Source: Pseudonocardia kujensis
GTDB lineage: Bacteria; Actinomycetota; Actinomycetes; Mycobacteriales; Pseudonocardiaceae
NCBI RefSeq assembly: GCF_021283305.1
Contig: NZ_JAJSOK010000064.1
Coordinates: 1-45,455 of the forward strand
Direction of reading: 5' to 3'
DNA: 45,455 nucleotides
Shown piece by piece: positions 32,110-39,815 of this stretch. A program made the position numbers and the translations under genes. Below the pieces are notes generated by a model. The model made no database searches. It saw nothing but the letters and a program-made list of their open reading frames with translations, and was not told the DNA's origin. How positions within the stretch are numbered: position 1 is the stretch's first letter; each line of letters starts with the position of its first letter.

Positions 32110-33144
32110 TCAGCCCGCCAGGGACTTGCCGGCGGACTTCAGCGACTCGCAGGCCTCGACGACACGCTCGGACATCGCGACCTCGGCCTTCTTGCCGTAG
32201 GACCGCGGGTCGTAGGTCTTCTTGTTGCCGACCTCGCCGTCGACCTTCAGCACGCCGTCGTAGTTCTCGAACATGTGCCCGGCGATCGGCCGCGTGTAGG
32301 CGTACTGGGTGTCCGTGTCGACGTTCATCTTCACGACGCCGTAGCTCAGCGCCTCGTGGATCTCTTCGAGCAGCGAGCCCGAGCCGCCGTGGAACACCAG
32401 GTCGAACGGCTTGGAGCCCTCCGGCAGTCCCAGCTTGGCCGAGGCGACCTGCTGGCCCTCCTTGAGGATCTCCGGGCGCAGCTTGACGTTGCCCGGCTTG
32501 TAGACGCCGTGCACGTTGCCGAAGGTCGCGGCGAGCAGGTAGCGGCCCTTGTCGCCGGCGCCGAGGGCCTCCACGGTGCGCTCGTAGTCACCGGGCGCGG
32601 TGTAGAGCTTCTCGTTGATGTCGTTGGCGACGCCGTCCTCCTCGCCGCCGACCACCCCGATCTCGATCTCGAGGATGATCTTGGCCTTGGCCGCCTCGTC
32701 GAGCAGGTCGGCCGCGATCTTGAGGTTCTCCTCGAGCTCGACCGCGGAGCCGTCCCACATGTGCGACTGGAAGAGCGGGTTCCCGCCCTTCGCCACGCGC
32801 TCCTGGCTGATCGCGATCAGCGGGCGGACGAAGCCGTCGAGCTTGTCCTTCGGGCAGTGGTCCGTGTGCAGCGCCACATTGATCGGGTACGAGTCCGCGA
32901 CCACGTGGGCGAACTCGGCGAGCGCGGTGGCACCGGTCACCATGTTCTTCACCCGGGTGCCCGACAGGAACTCGGCACCGCCCGTCGAGACCTGCACGAT
33001 GCCGTCGCTGCCCGCCTCGGCGAAGCCGCGCAGGGCTGCGTGCAGCGTCTCGGAGCTGGTCACATTGATGGCCGGGTAGGCGTACTCCCCGCTCTTGGCC
33101 TTGTCCAGCATCTCGTTGTAGATCTCGGGGCTGGCGATCGGCAT
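32110..33144 (-). CDS. fba: Class II fructose-1,6-bisphosphate aldolase
   Basis: 344 residues. Zinc ligands are in NVALHTDHCPKD, EIEIGVVGGEEDG and NVHGVYKPG; the substrate loop is VFHGGSGS and NVDTDTQYAYTRP follows. It is the glycolytic/gluconeogenic aldolase. ATG 33144 has a strong GAGGAGGG upstream. First gene of a unit with DUF3151 and FUSC genes. Confidence 0.97.
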   Translation of the reverse strand: MPIASPEIYNEMLDKAKSGEYAYPAINVTSSETLHAALRGFAEAGSDGIVQVSTGGAEFLSGTRVKNMVTGATALAEFAHVVADSYPINVALHTDHCPKDKLDGFVRPLIAISQERVAKGGNPLFQSHMWDGSAVELEENLKIAADLLDEAAKAKIILEIEIGVVGGEEDGVANDINEKLYTAPGDYERTVEALGAGDKGRYLLAATFGNVHGVYKPGNVKLRPEILKEGQQVASAKLGLPEGSKPFDLVFHGGSGSLLEEIHEALSYGVVKMNVDTDTQYAYTRPIAGHMFENYDGVLKVDGEVGNKKTYDPRSYGKKAEVAMSERVVEACESLKSAGKSLAG

Positions 33145-33263
33145 CTGAAGTGCCCTCCTCGGGTCCGCGTCGTTCGCCGCCAGTATCACGCACGGGCGCC
33201 GAGGCGCCGAACGGCGACGATGGTCGACTTCGCGAGCTCCGTCTCCACGAATCTCACCCCCGA

Positions 33264-33269
33264 TATGGT
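33264..33269 (+). promoter_or_regulatory. Putative -10 box of the sigma factor gene
   Basis: TATGGT sits 6 nt before GTG 33276. No Shine-Dalgarno is present, so a leaderless mRNA is likely. No clear -35 is seen. Confidence 0.4.
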
Positions 33270-33275
33270 GGCCCC

Positions 33276-33902
33276 GTGGGGGCTGGCGCACATCCGGTGG
33301 ACACCGGTGGATACGAGAGCACGGTCGAGCGCACGCTGAGCAGGCTGCGCCGGATCGACTCGCGCCCCGACCCGGCACTCGCCGCGCCACCGCCCCAGGC
33401 CGTCGGCGGCCCGCTCACGCTCGCCGACCTCTACCGCGACCACCGGATGCGGTTGGTCCGGCTCGCCGTGCTGCTCGTCGACGAGCCCGCCACCGCCGAG
33501 GACGTCGTGCAGGAGGCCTTCGCCGGTCTGCACCGGCACTGGGCCGGGCTGCGCGACGAGGCCGCCGCCGTCGGGTACCTGCGCACCGCCGTCGTCAACG
33601 GGTCCCGGTCGGTCCTGCGCCGGCGCCGCACCGCCCGCGAGTACGTGGCTCCGCACCAGGTCAACGCCCGGTCCGCCGAGTCGCTGGCGATGCTCTCCGC
33701 CGAGCACCAGGCCGTCGTCGACGCCCTGGCCACGCTGCCCCCGCGGCAGCGCGAGGTCCTGGTGCTGCGCTACTACGGCGGCCTCTCCGAGGCGGAGATC
33801 GCCGAGGCGGCCGGGATCACCCGCGGCACCGTCAAGTCGACGGCGAGCCGCGCGCTCGACGCGGTGGCGCGTGTCATGGCCGAACGGTCCGGGGGAAGAT
33901 AG
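33276..33902 (+). CDS. ECF sigma factor, SigE family
   Basis: 208 residues. An unstructured N-terminal part of about 50 residues precedes region 2 (LADLYRDHRMRLVRLAVLLV, AEDVVQEAFAGLHRHW) and region 4 (LPPRQREVLVLRYYGGLSEAEI then AEAAGITRGTVKSTASRAL). This type recognises alternative promoters, often for envelope stress. GTG 33276 is chosen from the -10 box just upstream; the frame continues upstream to 33150. A small membrane protein gene follows within 21 nt and may encode its controller. Confidence 0.85.
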   Translation: MGAGAHPVDTGGYESTVERTLSRLRRIDSRPDPALAAPPPQAVGGPLTLADLYRDHRMRLVRLAVLLVDEPATAEDVVQEAFAGLHRHWAGLRDEAAAVGYLRTAVVNGSRSVLRRRRTAREYVAPHQVNARSAESLAMLSAEHQAVVDALATLPPRQREVLVLRYYGGLSEAEIAEAAGITRGTVKSTASRALDAVARVMAERSGGR

Positions 33903-33923
33903 GTCCGGGAGGACACACCGACG

Positions 33924-34196
33924 ATGAACCCGTACGTGAACCCGGAACCGGCCGTCGACCCCGGTCGCCGGTTGGCCGAGGCGCTGCACGCGCAGGCGGT
34001 CTCCTCCGCCGCCGCGCCGGGGGTGCACCCGGCCGCGCCCGCCGCCCGGCGGTCCCCGCAGCCGCGGCCCGACGCCGCCCTGCGCCGGCAGATCGTGTGG
34101 GCGCTCGTGATCGCGCTGCTCGCGGGCCTGGTGCTGGGTGCGGGGATCGGGCTCGTCTCGCTGCTGTTCCCCGGCGTCCTTCCCACGGTCGGCTGA
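33924..34196 (+). CDS. Small membrane protein cotranscribed with the sigma factor
   Basis: 90 residues with a Pro/Ala-rich N-terminal half and one C-terminal membrane segment (IVWALVIALLAGLVLGAGIGL). GGGAGGA lies about 10 nt before ATG 33924. It has no zinc-binding anti-sigma motif (HxxxCxxC). Linkage suggests a regulatory partner for the sigma factor, but the sequence alone does not show it. Confidence 0.65.
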   Translation: MNPYVNPEPAVDPGRRLAEALHAQAVSSAAAPGVHPAAPAARRSPQPRPDAALRRQIVWALVIALLAGLVLGAGIGLVSLLFPGVLPTVG

Positions 34197-34218
34197 GGGG
34201 ACCCACAGGGACGCCCGG

Positions 34219-34224
34219 TACCGT
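34219..34224 (+). promoter_or_regulatory. Putative -10 box of the DedA genes
   Basis: TACCGT ends 7 nt before GTG 34232, with no Shine-Dalgarno, consistent with a leaderless start. Confidence 0.4.
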
Positions 34225-34231
34225 CGGCGCC

Positions 34232-34981
34232 GTGACCCACACGCTCGCCCTGGGCCCCGAATGGTTGAAGCCCGACGTCATCATCGGCTGGCTCGGCCCC
34301 TGGGCACTGTTGGGCCTGGCGCTCATCGTGTTCGCCGAGTGCGGTCTGCTGCTGGGGTTCTTCCTCCCGGGTGACTCCCTGCTGTTCACCGCCGGCCTGT
34401 TCGTGGCGACGGGGGCGATCCGCACCCCGCTGTGGGTGGTCTGCCTGCTGCTCGTGGTCGCGGCCTTCGTCGGCAACGCGTGCGGCTACGGCATCGGGCG
34501 CAAGGCCGGCCCCGCCATCTTCGACAAGCCGAAGAGCAGGCTGTTCAAACCGGAACACGTGCAGAAGACCCAGGAGTTCTTCGACCGGTACGGCAACCGC
34601 GCGATCGTCCTCGGCCGTTTCGTGCCCATCGTCCGGACGTTCATCACCGTGATGGCCGGCGTCGGGAAGATGGAGGCCAAGCGGTACCTCACGTACTCGC
34701 TGATCGGGGGCGTGGCCTGGGCCGCCGGCGTCACGGTGCTCGGCTACTTCCTCGGCCAGATCGAGTTCGTGCGGAACAACATCGAGCTGATGCTGATCCT
34801 CATCGTGCTGATCTCCATCGTGCCGATCGCGATCGAGTTCCTGCGCGCCCGGCGGCAGGGTCACGGGGCCGGCGCTCCGGGGACCACCGGCACCGGCGCG
34901 GCGGAGGGGTACGACCCGGACGCCACCACCCGCATCCCGGTCGTCCGGCCCGACGAGCGGCCGCCCGGCCACCACCGCTGA
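34232..34981 (+). CDS. DedA family membrane protein (first of two)
   Basis: 249 residues. DedA signatures are GLLLGFFLPGDSLLFTAG, an FVGNACGYGIGRKAG segment, and the arginine motif GRFVPIVRTFITVMAGVG. Four to five membrane segments and a polar C-tail. DedA proteins act as phospholipid scramblases or undecaprenyl-phosphate flippases. The position next to fba and a GH76 gene matches M. tuberculosis Rv0364. A second DedA gene follows after 15 nt. Confidence 0.9.
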   Translation: MTHTLALGPEWLKPDVIIGWLGPWALLGLALIVFAECGLLLGFFLPGDSLLFTAGLFVATGAIRTPLWVVCLLLVVAAFVGNACGYGIGRKAGPAIFDKPKSRLFKPEHVQKTQEFFDRYGNRAIVLGRFVPIVRTFITVMAGVGKMEAKRYLTYSLIGGVAWAAGVTVLGYFLGQIEFVRNNIELMLILIVLISIVPIAIEFLRARRQGHGAGAPGTTGTGAAEGYDPDATTRIPVVRPDERPPGHHR

Positions 34982-34996
34982 TCGGAGGAGGAGCAC

Positions 34997-35758
34997 GTGC
35001 GACAGACCGTCCTGGCCTTCGACCCGCTCGGCTCGGCCGGGCCGGTCACGGTCTGGGTCGTCGTCCTGGCGTTCGTGTTCCTCGAGTGCGCGTTCGTCAT
35101 CGGGCTGTTCCTGCCCGGCGACTCGCTGCTCGTCGCGGCGGGCGTGGTGCTCGCCGCGCACGACCAGGAGGTCTCGGCCTGGCTGCTCTCGGCCGCCGCC
35201 GTGATCGTCGCCGTGGCGGGCAACCAGGTCGGCTACCTCGTCGGCCGCTACACCGGGAACCGGATCAAGGTTCGCAAGGGCGGGAAGATCCTCACCCGGG
35301 AGAACCTCGACCGGGCCGGACGGTTCCTCGACCGCTGGGGGTTCTGGTCGATCGTCGTCGCCCGCTGGGTGCCGTGGGTGCGCACGCTCGCCCCGGCCAT
35401 CGCCGGCGCCGCGCGGATGGACAACCGGAAGTTCCTGCTGGCCAACCTGGTCGGCGCCGTCGTGTGGGTGCCCACCCTGCTGATGCTGGGCTACTACGCC
35501 GCCGGCCTGCTCGACCGCATCCCGTGGGTGCGGCACGTGGCGGTCGTCGCGGCCATCGCCTTCTTCGTGGTCGGCACGGCCGTCGGGGTCGTCCGGTACG
35601 TGATGGAGGTCCGCAAGCCGGTCGACGACGAGGCGCAGGTGGACGCCGGGGCCGGGGCGGACGCCGGGGTCGACCCGAAGACCGACACAGGGATCGACAC
35701 AGGGATCGACACGGACATCGACACGGACATCGACACTGCGGCGATCGAGCGGCCCTGA
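34997..35758 (+). CDS. DedA family membrane protein (second of two) with Asp/Thr-rich repeat tail
   Basis: 253 residues. It carries the same motifs as its neighbour: VIGLFLPGDSLLVAAG, GNQVGYLVGRYTGNR and ARWVPWVRTLAPAIAGAA. GTG 34997 follows GGAGGAGGA. The last 45 residues are acidic and repetitive (an array of T/I-D-T-G/D units encoded by a 12-bp repeat). The two DedA proteins diverge enough to suggest an old duplication, possibly with different lipid clients. Confidence 0.9.
   Translation: MRQTVLAFDPLGSAGPVTVWVVVLAFVFLECAFVIGLFLPGDSLLVAAGVVLAAHDQEVSAWLLSAAAVIVAVAGNQVGYLVGRYTGNRIKVRKGGKILTRENLDRAGRFLDRWGFWSIVVARWVPWVRTLAPAIAGAARMDNRKFLLANLVGAVVWVPTLLMLGYYAAGLLDRIPWVRHVAVVAAIAFFVVGTAVGVVRYVMEVRKPVDDEAQVDAGAGADAGVDPKTDTGIDTGIDTDIDTDIDTAAIERP
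35681..35737 (+). repeat. 12-bp coding tandem repeat in the DedA tail
   Basis: Repeated ATCGACACAGGG and ATCGACACGGAC units encode IDTG and IDTD. A Gly/Ala/Asp stretch with similar repetition precedes it. Confidence 0.8.
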
Positions 35759-35768
35759 CCCTTCGGCG

Positions 35769-36854
35769 TCAGGCGCCGGCGCGCTCCAGGCGGGCCGCCG
35801 CCTCCAGCAGCATCCATCCCGAGAGCTGCACCGACAGGTCCCCCTCCGGCGCCCCGGCGGCGGGCCTGCGGGCGCGTCGGCGCCAGTCGTGGGCGAACGC
35901 CGGGCCGGCGGCGGTGTCCGCGCGGTTCTCCCACACCGACTCCGCGCTGGCCAGCACGAGGTCGCGGGCGTGCGGCAGCTCGGGCCGCCGGACCGCCGCG
36001 TCGGCCAGGTAGCGGGCGAGGATCCCGTTGAACAGCCCGCCGTCGCCGCCGTCGTCGTAGCCGCCGATCACGCCACCCGGCTCCGCGAGCCCGCGCGCCG
36101 TCGCCGCGAGCACCGCTGCGGCCCGGTCGCCCCAGCGCACGTCGCCCTCCCGCTGCGCCAGCTCCACACAGGCGCCGAGGTACACGCCCTGGCAGTACGT
36201 GTACGGGGTGGCCACGACCGCGCGGACCGCGCCCTCGGCGTCGAGCCGGACGCCGTCGCGGACCAGGCCCGACGCCGGATCGACGAGCGTCGCGGCCATC
36301 CAGTCGGTGAGCGCGGCGGCGGTCACCAGGTCCTCCCGCGACCCGGTGCGGGCCAGCAGGATCGCGGCCGGGCCGTTGGCCGGGGCGTTCTTGAAGTCGT
36401 CGCCCCGGCGCCACCAGATCCCGCCGCCGCCCGCCGGCGTGTGCGCGGCGCGGATTCGCGCAGTGACGGCATCGAGCGCGCCCCGGCGGCTGCGCACCCG
36501 AACCCCGGCCCGCTGGACGGCCAGGCCGAACCAGGCGATGTCGTCGTAGTAGTCGTTGGTCCAGCGACCGAGGTTGCGCACCCGCACGCCGCGGACCAGC
36601 CCCGCGATCGCCGCCGCGCGTCGCGGCTCCGGCGCCCGGACCTGGGCGTCGACCAGGCAGTCGAGCAGGTGGGCCTGCCACCAGTAGTGCCACGGGCCGA
36701 CGAGCGCGCGGGCGCGCTCGCGCGGCGCGGCGGGCCGCGGGCTGCGGATCCGCCCGATCCGGGTGGCCGGCAGCGCCCCACCGACGCGGTGCAGGTAGCG
36801 ACGGGTGACCGCGCGTTCCGCGGCGGCCGCCCGGTCCGTCCACAGGCTCGTCAT
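35769..36854 (-). CDS. GH76 family glycosidase (alpha-1,6-mannanase-like, Rv0365c-like)
   Basis: 361 residues, no signal peptide seen. The GH76 twin aspartates are in TNDYYDDIAWFGLAVQRAG, with WWRRGDDFKNAPANGPAAIL and ATPYTYCQGVYLGACVELA downstream. GH76 enzymes cut alpha-1,6-mannan, which forms the backbone of lipomannan in this order, so turnover of cell-envelope mannan is likely. ATG 36854 is chosen; ATG 36866 is possible. Convergent with the DedA gene, 10 nt apart. Confidence 0.86.
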   Translation of the reverse strand: MTSLWTDRAAAAERAVTRRYLHRVGGALPATRIGRIRSPRPAAPRERARALVGPWHYWWQAHLLDCLVDAQVRAPEPRRAAAIAGLVRGVRVRNLGRWTNDYYDDIAWFGLAVQRAGVRVRSRRGALDAVTARIRAAHTPAGGGGIWWRRGDDFKNAPANGPAAILLARTGSREDLVTAAALTDWMAATLVDPASGLVRDGVRLDAEGAVRAVVATPYTYCQGVYLGACVELAQREGDVRWGDRAAAVLAATARGLAEPGGVIGGYDDGGDGGLFNGILARYLADAAVRRPELPHARDLVLASAESVWENRADTAAGPAFAHDWRRRARRPAAGAPEGDLSVQLSGWMLLEAAARLERAGA

Positions 36855-36895
36855 CGCGGCGATCATCGCAGAGATTTTCTGTCGGGGGTCGGGCC

Positions 36896-36901
36896 TACCG
36901 T
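36896..36901 (+). promoter_or_regulatory. Putative -10 box of the DUF4262 gene
   Basis: TACCGT lies 7 nt before ATG 36909 in the divergent gap from the GH76 gene; no Shine-Dalgarno is seen. Confidence 0.4.
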
Positions 36902-36908
36902 CCGCGGC

Positions 36909-37370
36909 ATGAACCCCGAGATCCCGTCCGAGATCCCCTCCGAGCTGGTCCACCGCATCGACCAGTACGAGGCCTGGCAGCGCGAGACGATCCGCCGGCA
37001 CGGCTGGGCGTTGCAGGCCGTGCTGGGGGACGAGGAGGGCCCGCCCTTCGTCTACACGGTCGGGCTGTCGGGGTTCGACCATCCCGAGCTGATCGTGTTC
37101 GCGGTCGACCAGGCCACCGCGGCGCGGGCGCTCAACCGACTGGGCGAGTACGTCCGGCTCGGCGGCCGGCTCGGCCCGGGGGACACGGTGGGCCTGCCCG
37201 AGGGCCTGGTCAGCCTGCTCGCCTTCCCCGACTCGGCGGACTGGCTGCTGGGCGCGAACCGGCTGTACCGGATGCCGGGCGGGCCACCGGTCGAGGCGCT
37301 GCTGGTCGTCCCCGAGGAGGGCTACGCCGAGGAGGCCGGGGAGGACCTGCCCTGCCGGTTCTGCGGGTGA
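36909..37370 (+). CDS. DUF4262 family protein
   Basis: 153 residues. The DUF4262 pattern is RHGWALQAVLGDEEGPPFVYTVGLSGFDHPELIVFAVD. A CRFCG ending gives two cysteines that could bind metal. Function unknown; the family is common in actinobacteria as a stand-alone gene. Confidence 0.82.
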   Translation: MNPEIPSEIPSELVHRIDQYEAWQRETIRRHGWALQAVLGDEEGPPFVYTVGLSGFDHPELIVFAVDQATAARALNRLGEYVRLGGRLGPGDTVGLPEGLVSLLAFPDSADWLLGANRLYRMPGGPPVEALLVVPEEGYAEEAGEDLPCRFCG

Positions 37371-37454
37371 GCGGCTCGTGGCGGCGGGATCCGTGGCCGG
37401 ATCCGAGGGATGCCCGTCGTTGACGCCATCCGCGGGCACCGCGACCGTGGAGTC

Positions 37455-38459
37455 ATGACCCACCGATCCGGCCGGCGGCGCGTGGTGGTCCCCCTGTTCG
37501 ACGGCATCCAGCCGCTCGACGTCGTGGGGCCGCACGAGGTGCTGCGCATCGCGACCGCCATGGCGGGCGGCCGGGGGTACGAGGTCGAGCTGGTCGGCGT
37601 GGTGCCGGGTCCGGTGCGCTCGGAGACCGGGCTGGACCTGGTCGCCCGCAGCGGGCTGCCGGCCGGGCCGATCGACACCCTGCTCGTGCCCGGCGGCGGG
37701 GGTGCGCGGCGACAGGGACCGTCGGGCAGCCGCGGCAACGAGAGCGAGCTGGTGCGCTGGATCCGGCAGGTCGCACCACAGACCGGGCGGCTCGTGTCGG
37801 TCTGTACCGGAGCGTTCCTGCTGGCGGCGGCCGGGCTGCTCCGCGGCGAGCCCGCGACCACCCACTGGCGGTGGGCCGAGCGGCTGTCCCAGGAGCACCC
37901 GGAGATCGAGGTGCGGCCGGACCAGATCTACGTGCGCAGCGGCCGGATCTGGAGCTCGGCCGGTGTCACCGCGGGGATGGACCTCGCCCTGGCGCTGGTC
38001 GAGGAGGACCTGGGACCGGACGTGGCGCAGAGCGTGGCGCGCGAACTGGTGCTGCCGGTGCGCCGAGCGGGCGGGCAGAGCCAGTACGCCAGCCCGGTCT
38101 GGGCGCCGCCCGCCCCGCGCCCGTCGGTGCGCGCGGCCCAGGACATCGTGCACGCCGAACCGTCCGCGGACCTGCGGGTTCCCGTGCTCGCCGCGCGGGT
38201 CGGGATGAGCGAGCGGCACTTCGCCCGCGAGTTCACCCGGCTCGTGGGGACCCCACCCGGGGTGTACGTCGAGCGGGTGCGGGTCGAGGCGGCCCGCGGC
38301 CTGCTCGAGTCGGGCGGGCTCACCGTCACCGCGGTCGCCTCCCGGGCGGGCTTCGGCTCGGCCGAGACCATGCGCCGCGCCTTCCTCCGCCGGCTCGGAG
38401 TGGCGCCCGACCACTACCGGCGCCGGTTCGCCGGCCGGCCCGGGGTCGCCGGGAGCTGA
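37455..38459 (+). CDS. GlxA-type AraC family regulator with DJ-1/PfpI domain
   Basis: 334 residues. The N-terminal DJ-1/PfpI fold (about 1-190) has VVVPLFDGIQPLDVVGPHEV and the nucleophile elbow SVCTGAFLLAAAGLL. The C-terminal AraC double HTH (about 230-330) has RVGMSERHFAREFTRLVGTP and VASRAGFGSAETMRRAFLRR. Such proteins activate or repress a neighbouring gene. The next gene encodes a stand-alone DJ-1/PfpI protein with the same SVCTG motif and is the obvious target. ATG 37455. Confidence 0.9.
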   Translation: MTHRSGRRRVVVPLFDGIQPLDVVGPHEVLRIATAMAGGRGYEVELVGVVPGPVRSETGLDLVARSGLPAGPIDTLLVPGGGGARRQGPSGSRGNESELVRWIRQVAPQTGRLVSVCTGAFLLAAAGLLRGEPATTHWRWAERLSQEHPEIEVRPDQIYVRSGRIWSSAGVTAGMDLALALVEEDLGPDVAQSVARELVLPVRRAGGQSQYASPVWAPPAPRPSVRAAQDIVHAEPSADLRVPVLAARVGMSERHFAREFTRLVGTPPGVYVERVRVEAARGLLESGGLTVTAVASRAGFGSAETMRRAFLRRLGVAPDHYRRRFAGRPGVAGS

Positions 38460-38510
38460 TCCCGCACACCCACCGCTGCCCGGGTACCGCCGCCGGCCAC
38501 CCCTACCTGC

Positions 38511-38561
38511 CCTGCCCCGTACCGCCCTGCCCGTACCGCACTGCACGTACCGCCCTGCCCG
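38511..38561. repeat. 14-bp tandem repeat before the DJ-1/PfpI gene
   Basis: CCTGCCCGTACCGC-type units run in tandem (one of 15 nt, two of 14 nt, and a final partial one). A degenerate copy occurs at about 38475-38490. The array ends 13 nt before ATG 38574 and runs into its Shine-Dalgarno. Confidence 0.8.
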
Positions 38562-38573
38562 AAGGAGCCCGCC

Positions 38574-39212
38574 ATGCAGGTCGCAATCCCGCTCTTCCCC
38601 CGCCTGACCGCCCTCGACGCGATCGGCCCCTACGACGCGCTGCAGCACGTCCCGGAGCTCGAGGTGGTGTTCGTCGGTGCCGAGCGCGACGAGGTCCGCA
38701 CCGAGAACGGGATGCTCGGCCTCACGGCCGACGCCACGTTCGCCGAGGTCCCCGATCCCGCGGTCGTGGTCGTACCCGGAGGGATCGGCAGCCGGGACCA
38801 CCTCGGCGGCAGTCCGCTCGTCGACTGGGTGCGCGCCGTCCATCCCGGTACGCGCGCGACCACCTCGGTCTGCACGGGGTCGCTGATCCTCGGCGCGGCC
38901 GGGCTGCTCACCGGCCTGCCCGCGACCACGCACTGGGGCGCGGTCGACGTCCTGGCGCGCTTCGGGGCGCAGCCCGTGCGGCAGCGCGTGGTCGAGCTGC
39001 CGGAGCAGCGGATCATCACCGCTGCCGGGGTCTCGTCCGGCATCGACATGGCGATCCGGCTGGTTGCCCGGCTGGTCGACGAGGTCGCCGCCCAGGCGGC
39101 GCAGGTCTCGGTCGAGTACGACCCGGAGCCGCCGTACGAGGCGGGCCACCCGGACCAGGTCGGCGAGGGGGTCATGGCACGGCTCGCCGAGTACCGCGCC
39201 GCCCGCTCCTGA
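38574..39212 (+). CDS. DJ-1/PfpI family protein (isonitrile hydratase-like)
   Basis: 212 residues. It carries VAIPLFPRLTALDAIGPYDAL, VVVPGGIGSRDHL and the nucleophile elbow TTSVCTGSLILGAAGLL, then GLPATTHWG. The ThiJ/PfpI Cys and a preceding acidic residue fit the isonitrile hydratase/GATase1-like group. The same elbow occurs in the regulator upstream, so the pair is related by descent. GAAGGAG precedes the ATG. Substrate unknown. Confidence 0.87.
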   Translation: MQVAIPLFPRLTALDAIGPYDALQHVPELEVVFVGAERDEVRTENGMLGLTADATFAEVPDPAVVVVPGGIGSRDHLGGSPLVDWVRAVHPGTRATTSVCTGSLILGAAGLLTGLPATTHWGAVDVLARFGAQPVRQRVVELPEQRIITAAGVSSGIDMAIRLVARLVDEVAAQAAQVSVEYDPEPPYEAGHPDQVGEGVMARLAEYRAARS

Positions 39213-39271
39213 TGTTCCGCCCTCGCCCGAGGGTCCGCGGCCCGCGCCCCGGCCACCCGCGGGTCACCTCG

Positions 39272-39616
39272 TCACCGTGCGGCCTCGACGGGGAGACCGG
39301 CCAGGACGTCGGTGGCGAGGTGCTCCGGCCCCACGCCCTGCACGAGGATCGTGTCGCCGTCGGCGTTGCGCGTCCGCAGCGGCAGGATCTCCTGGTACGC
39401 GGGCGAGCGGTACCAGGCCCGGGCCTCCTCGAGCCCGGGGAAGGCGATCGCCACGAGGTTGCCGGGGAACTCGCCCTCGAGCACCTCGGGCAGGTCGCCG
39501 TGGACCACGAAGGTGCCGCCGTAGGGCGCGAGCGTGGCGTCGATCCGCTCCAGGTACTCCACGATCTCGGCGTTCGGGGTGACGTTGCGCAGGTGGGCGA
39601 TCGCGTAGGCGGTCAT
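39272..39616 (-). CDS. DUF1330 family protein
   Basis: 114 residues. The dimeric alpha+beta barrel pattern of DUF1330 is clear: AYAIAHLRNVTPNAEIVEYL, PYGGTFVVHGDLPEVLEGEF, LVAIAFPGLEEARAWYRSPAY. It is a small cytosolic protein of unknown role. GAGGAGGAAC lies immediately before ATG 39616. Divergent from the thiolase gene, with a shared 199-nt gap. Confidence 0.9.
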   Translation of the reverse strand: MTAYAIAHLRNVTPNAEIVEYLERIDATLAPYGGTFVVHGDLPEVLEGEFPGNLVAIAFPGLEEARAWYRSPAYQEILPLRTRNADGDTILVQGVGPEHLATDVLAGLPVEAAR

Positions 39617-39753
39617 GGTCGTTCCTCCTCGTTCGGCTGGGCTGCCTCGGTCCGCTTGCCGTGTCGAGCCTCGCCCGGGCGGCGCCACCGGTCGATGACG
39701 TCGGAGGTAAGGCGGTGCTGCACCCCGGAACGGCGTGACGCGACACACCCTTG

Positions 39754-39800
39754 CTGAGTTTTCGTTGGCAACGCAGACTGAGTTTCATCGAAGGACTCAG
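39754..39800. promoter_or_regulatory. Repeated motif in front of the thiolase gene
   Basis: CTGAGTTT occurs directly repeated at 39754-39761 and 39778-39785, 24 nt apart. CTGAGT at 39778-39783 is also inverted as ACTCAG at 39795-39800. This unusually AT-rich patch is a likely operator/promoter for the thiolase-SDR operon. Confidence 0.45.
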
Positions 39801-39815
39801 ATCGAGGAGGATCCG

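Noticed and set aside
30703..33339. 878-codon plus-strand frame opposite FUSC, DUF3151 and fba
   Set aside because: It crosses three recognisable minus-strand genes and has no domain of its own.
36867..39149. Run-on minus-strand frame extending upstream of the GH76 gene
   Set aside because: It covers the DUF4262, AraC and DJ-1 genes on the plus strand, which are clear; only the part up to about 36854 is GH76.
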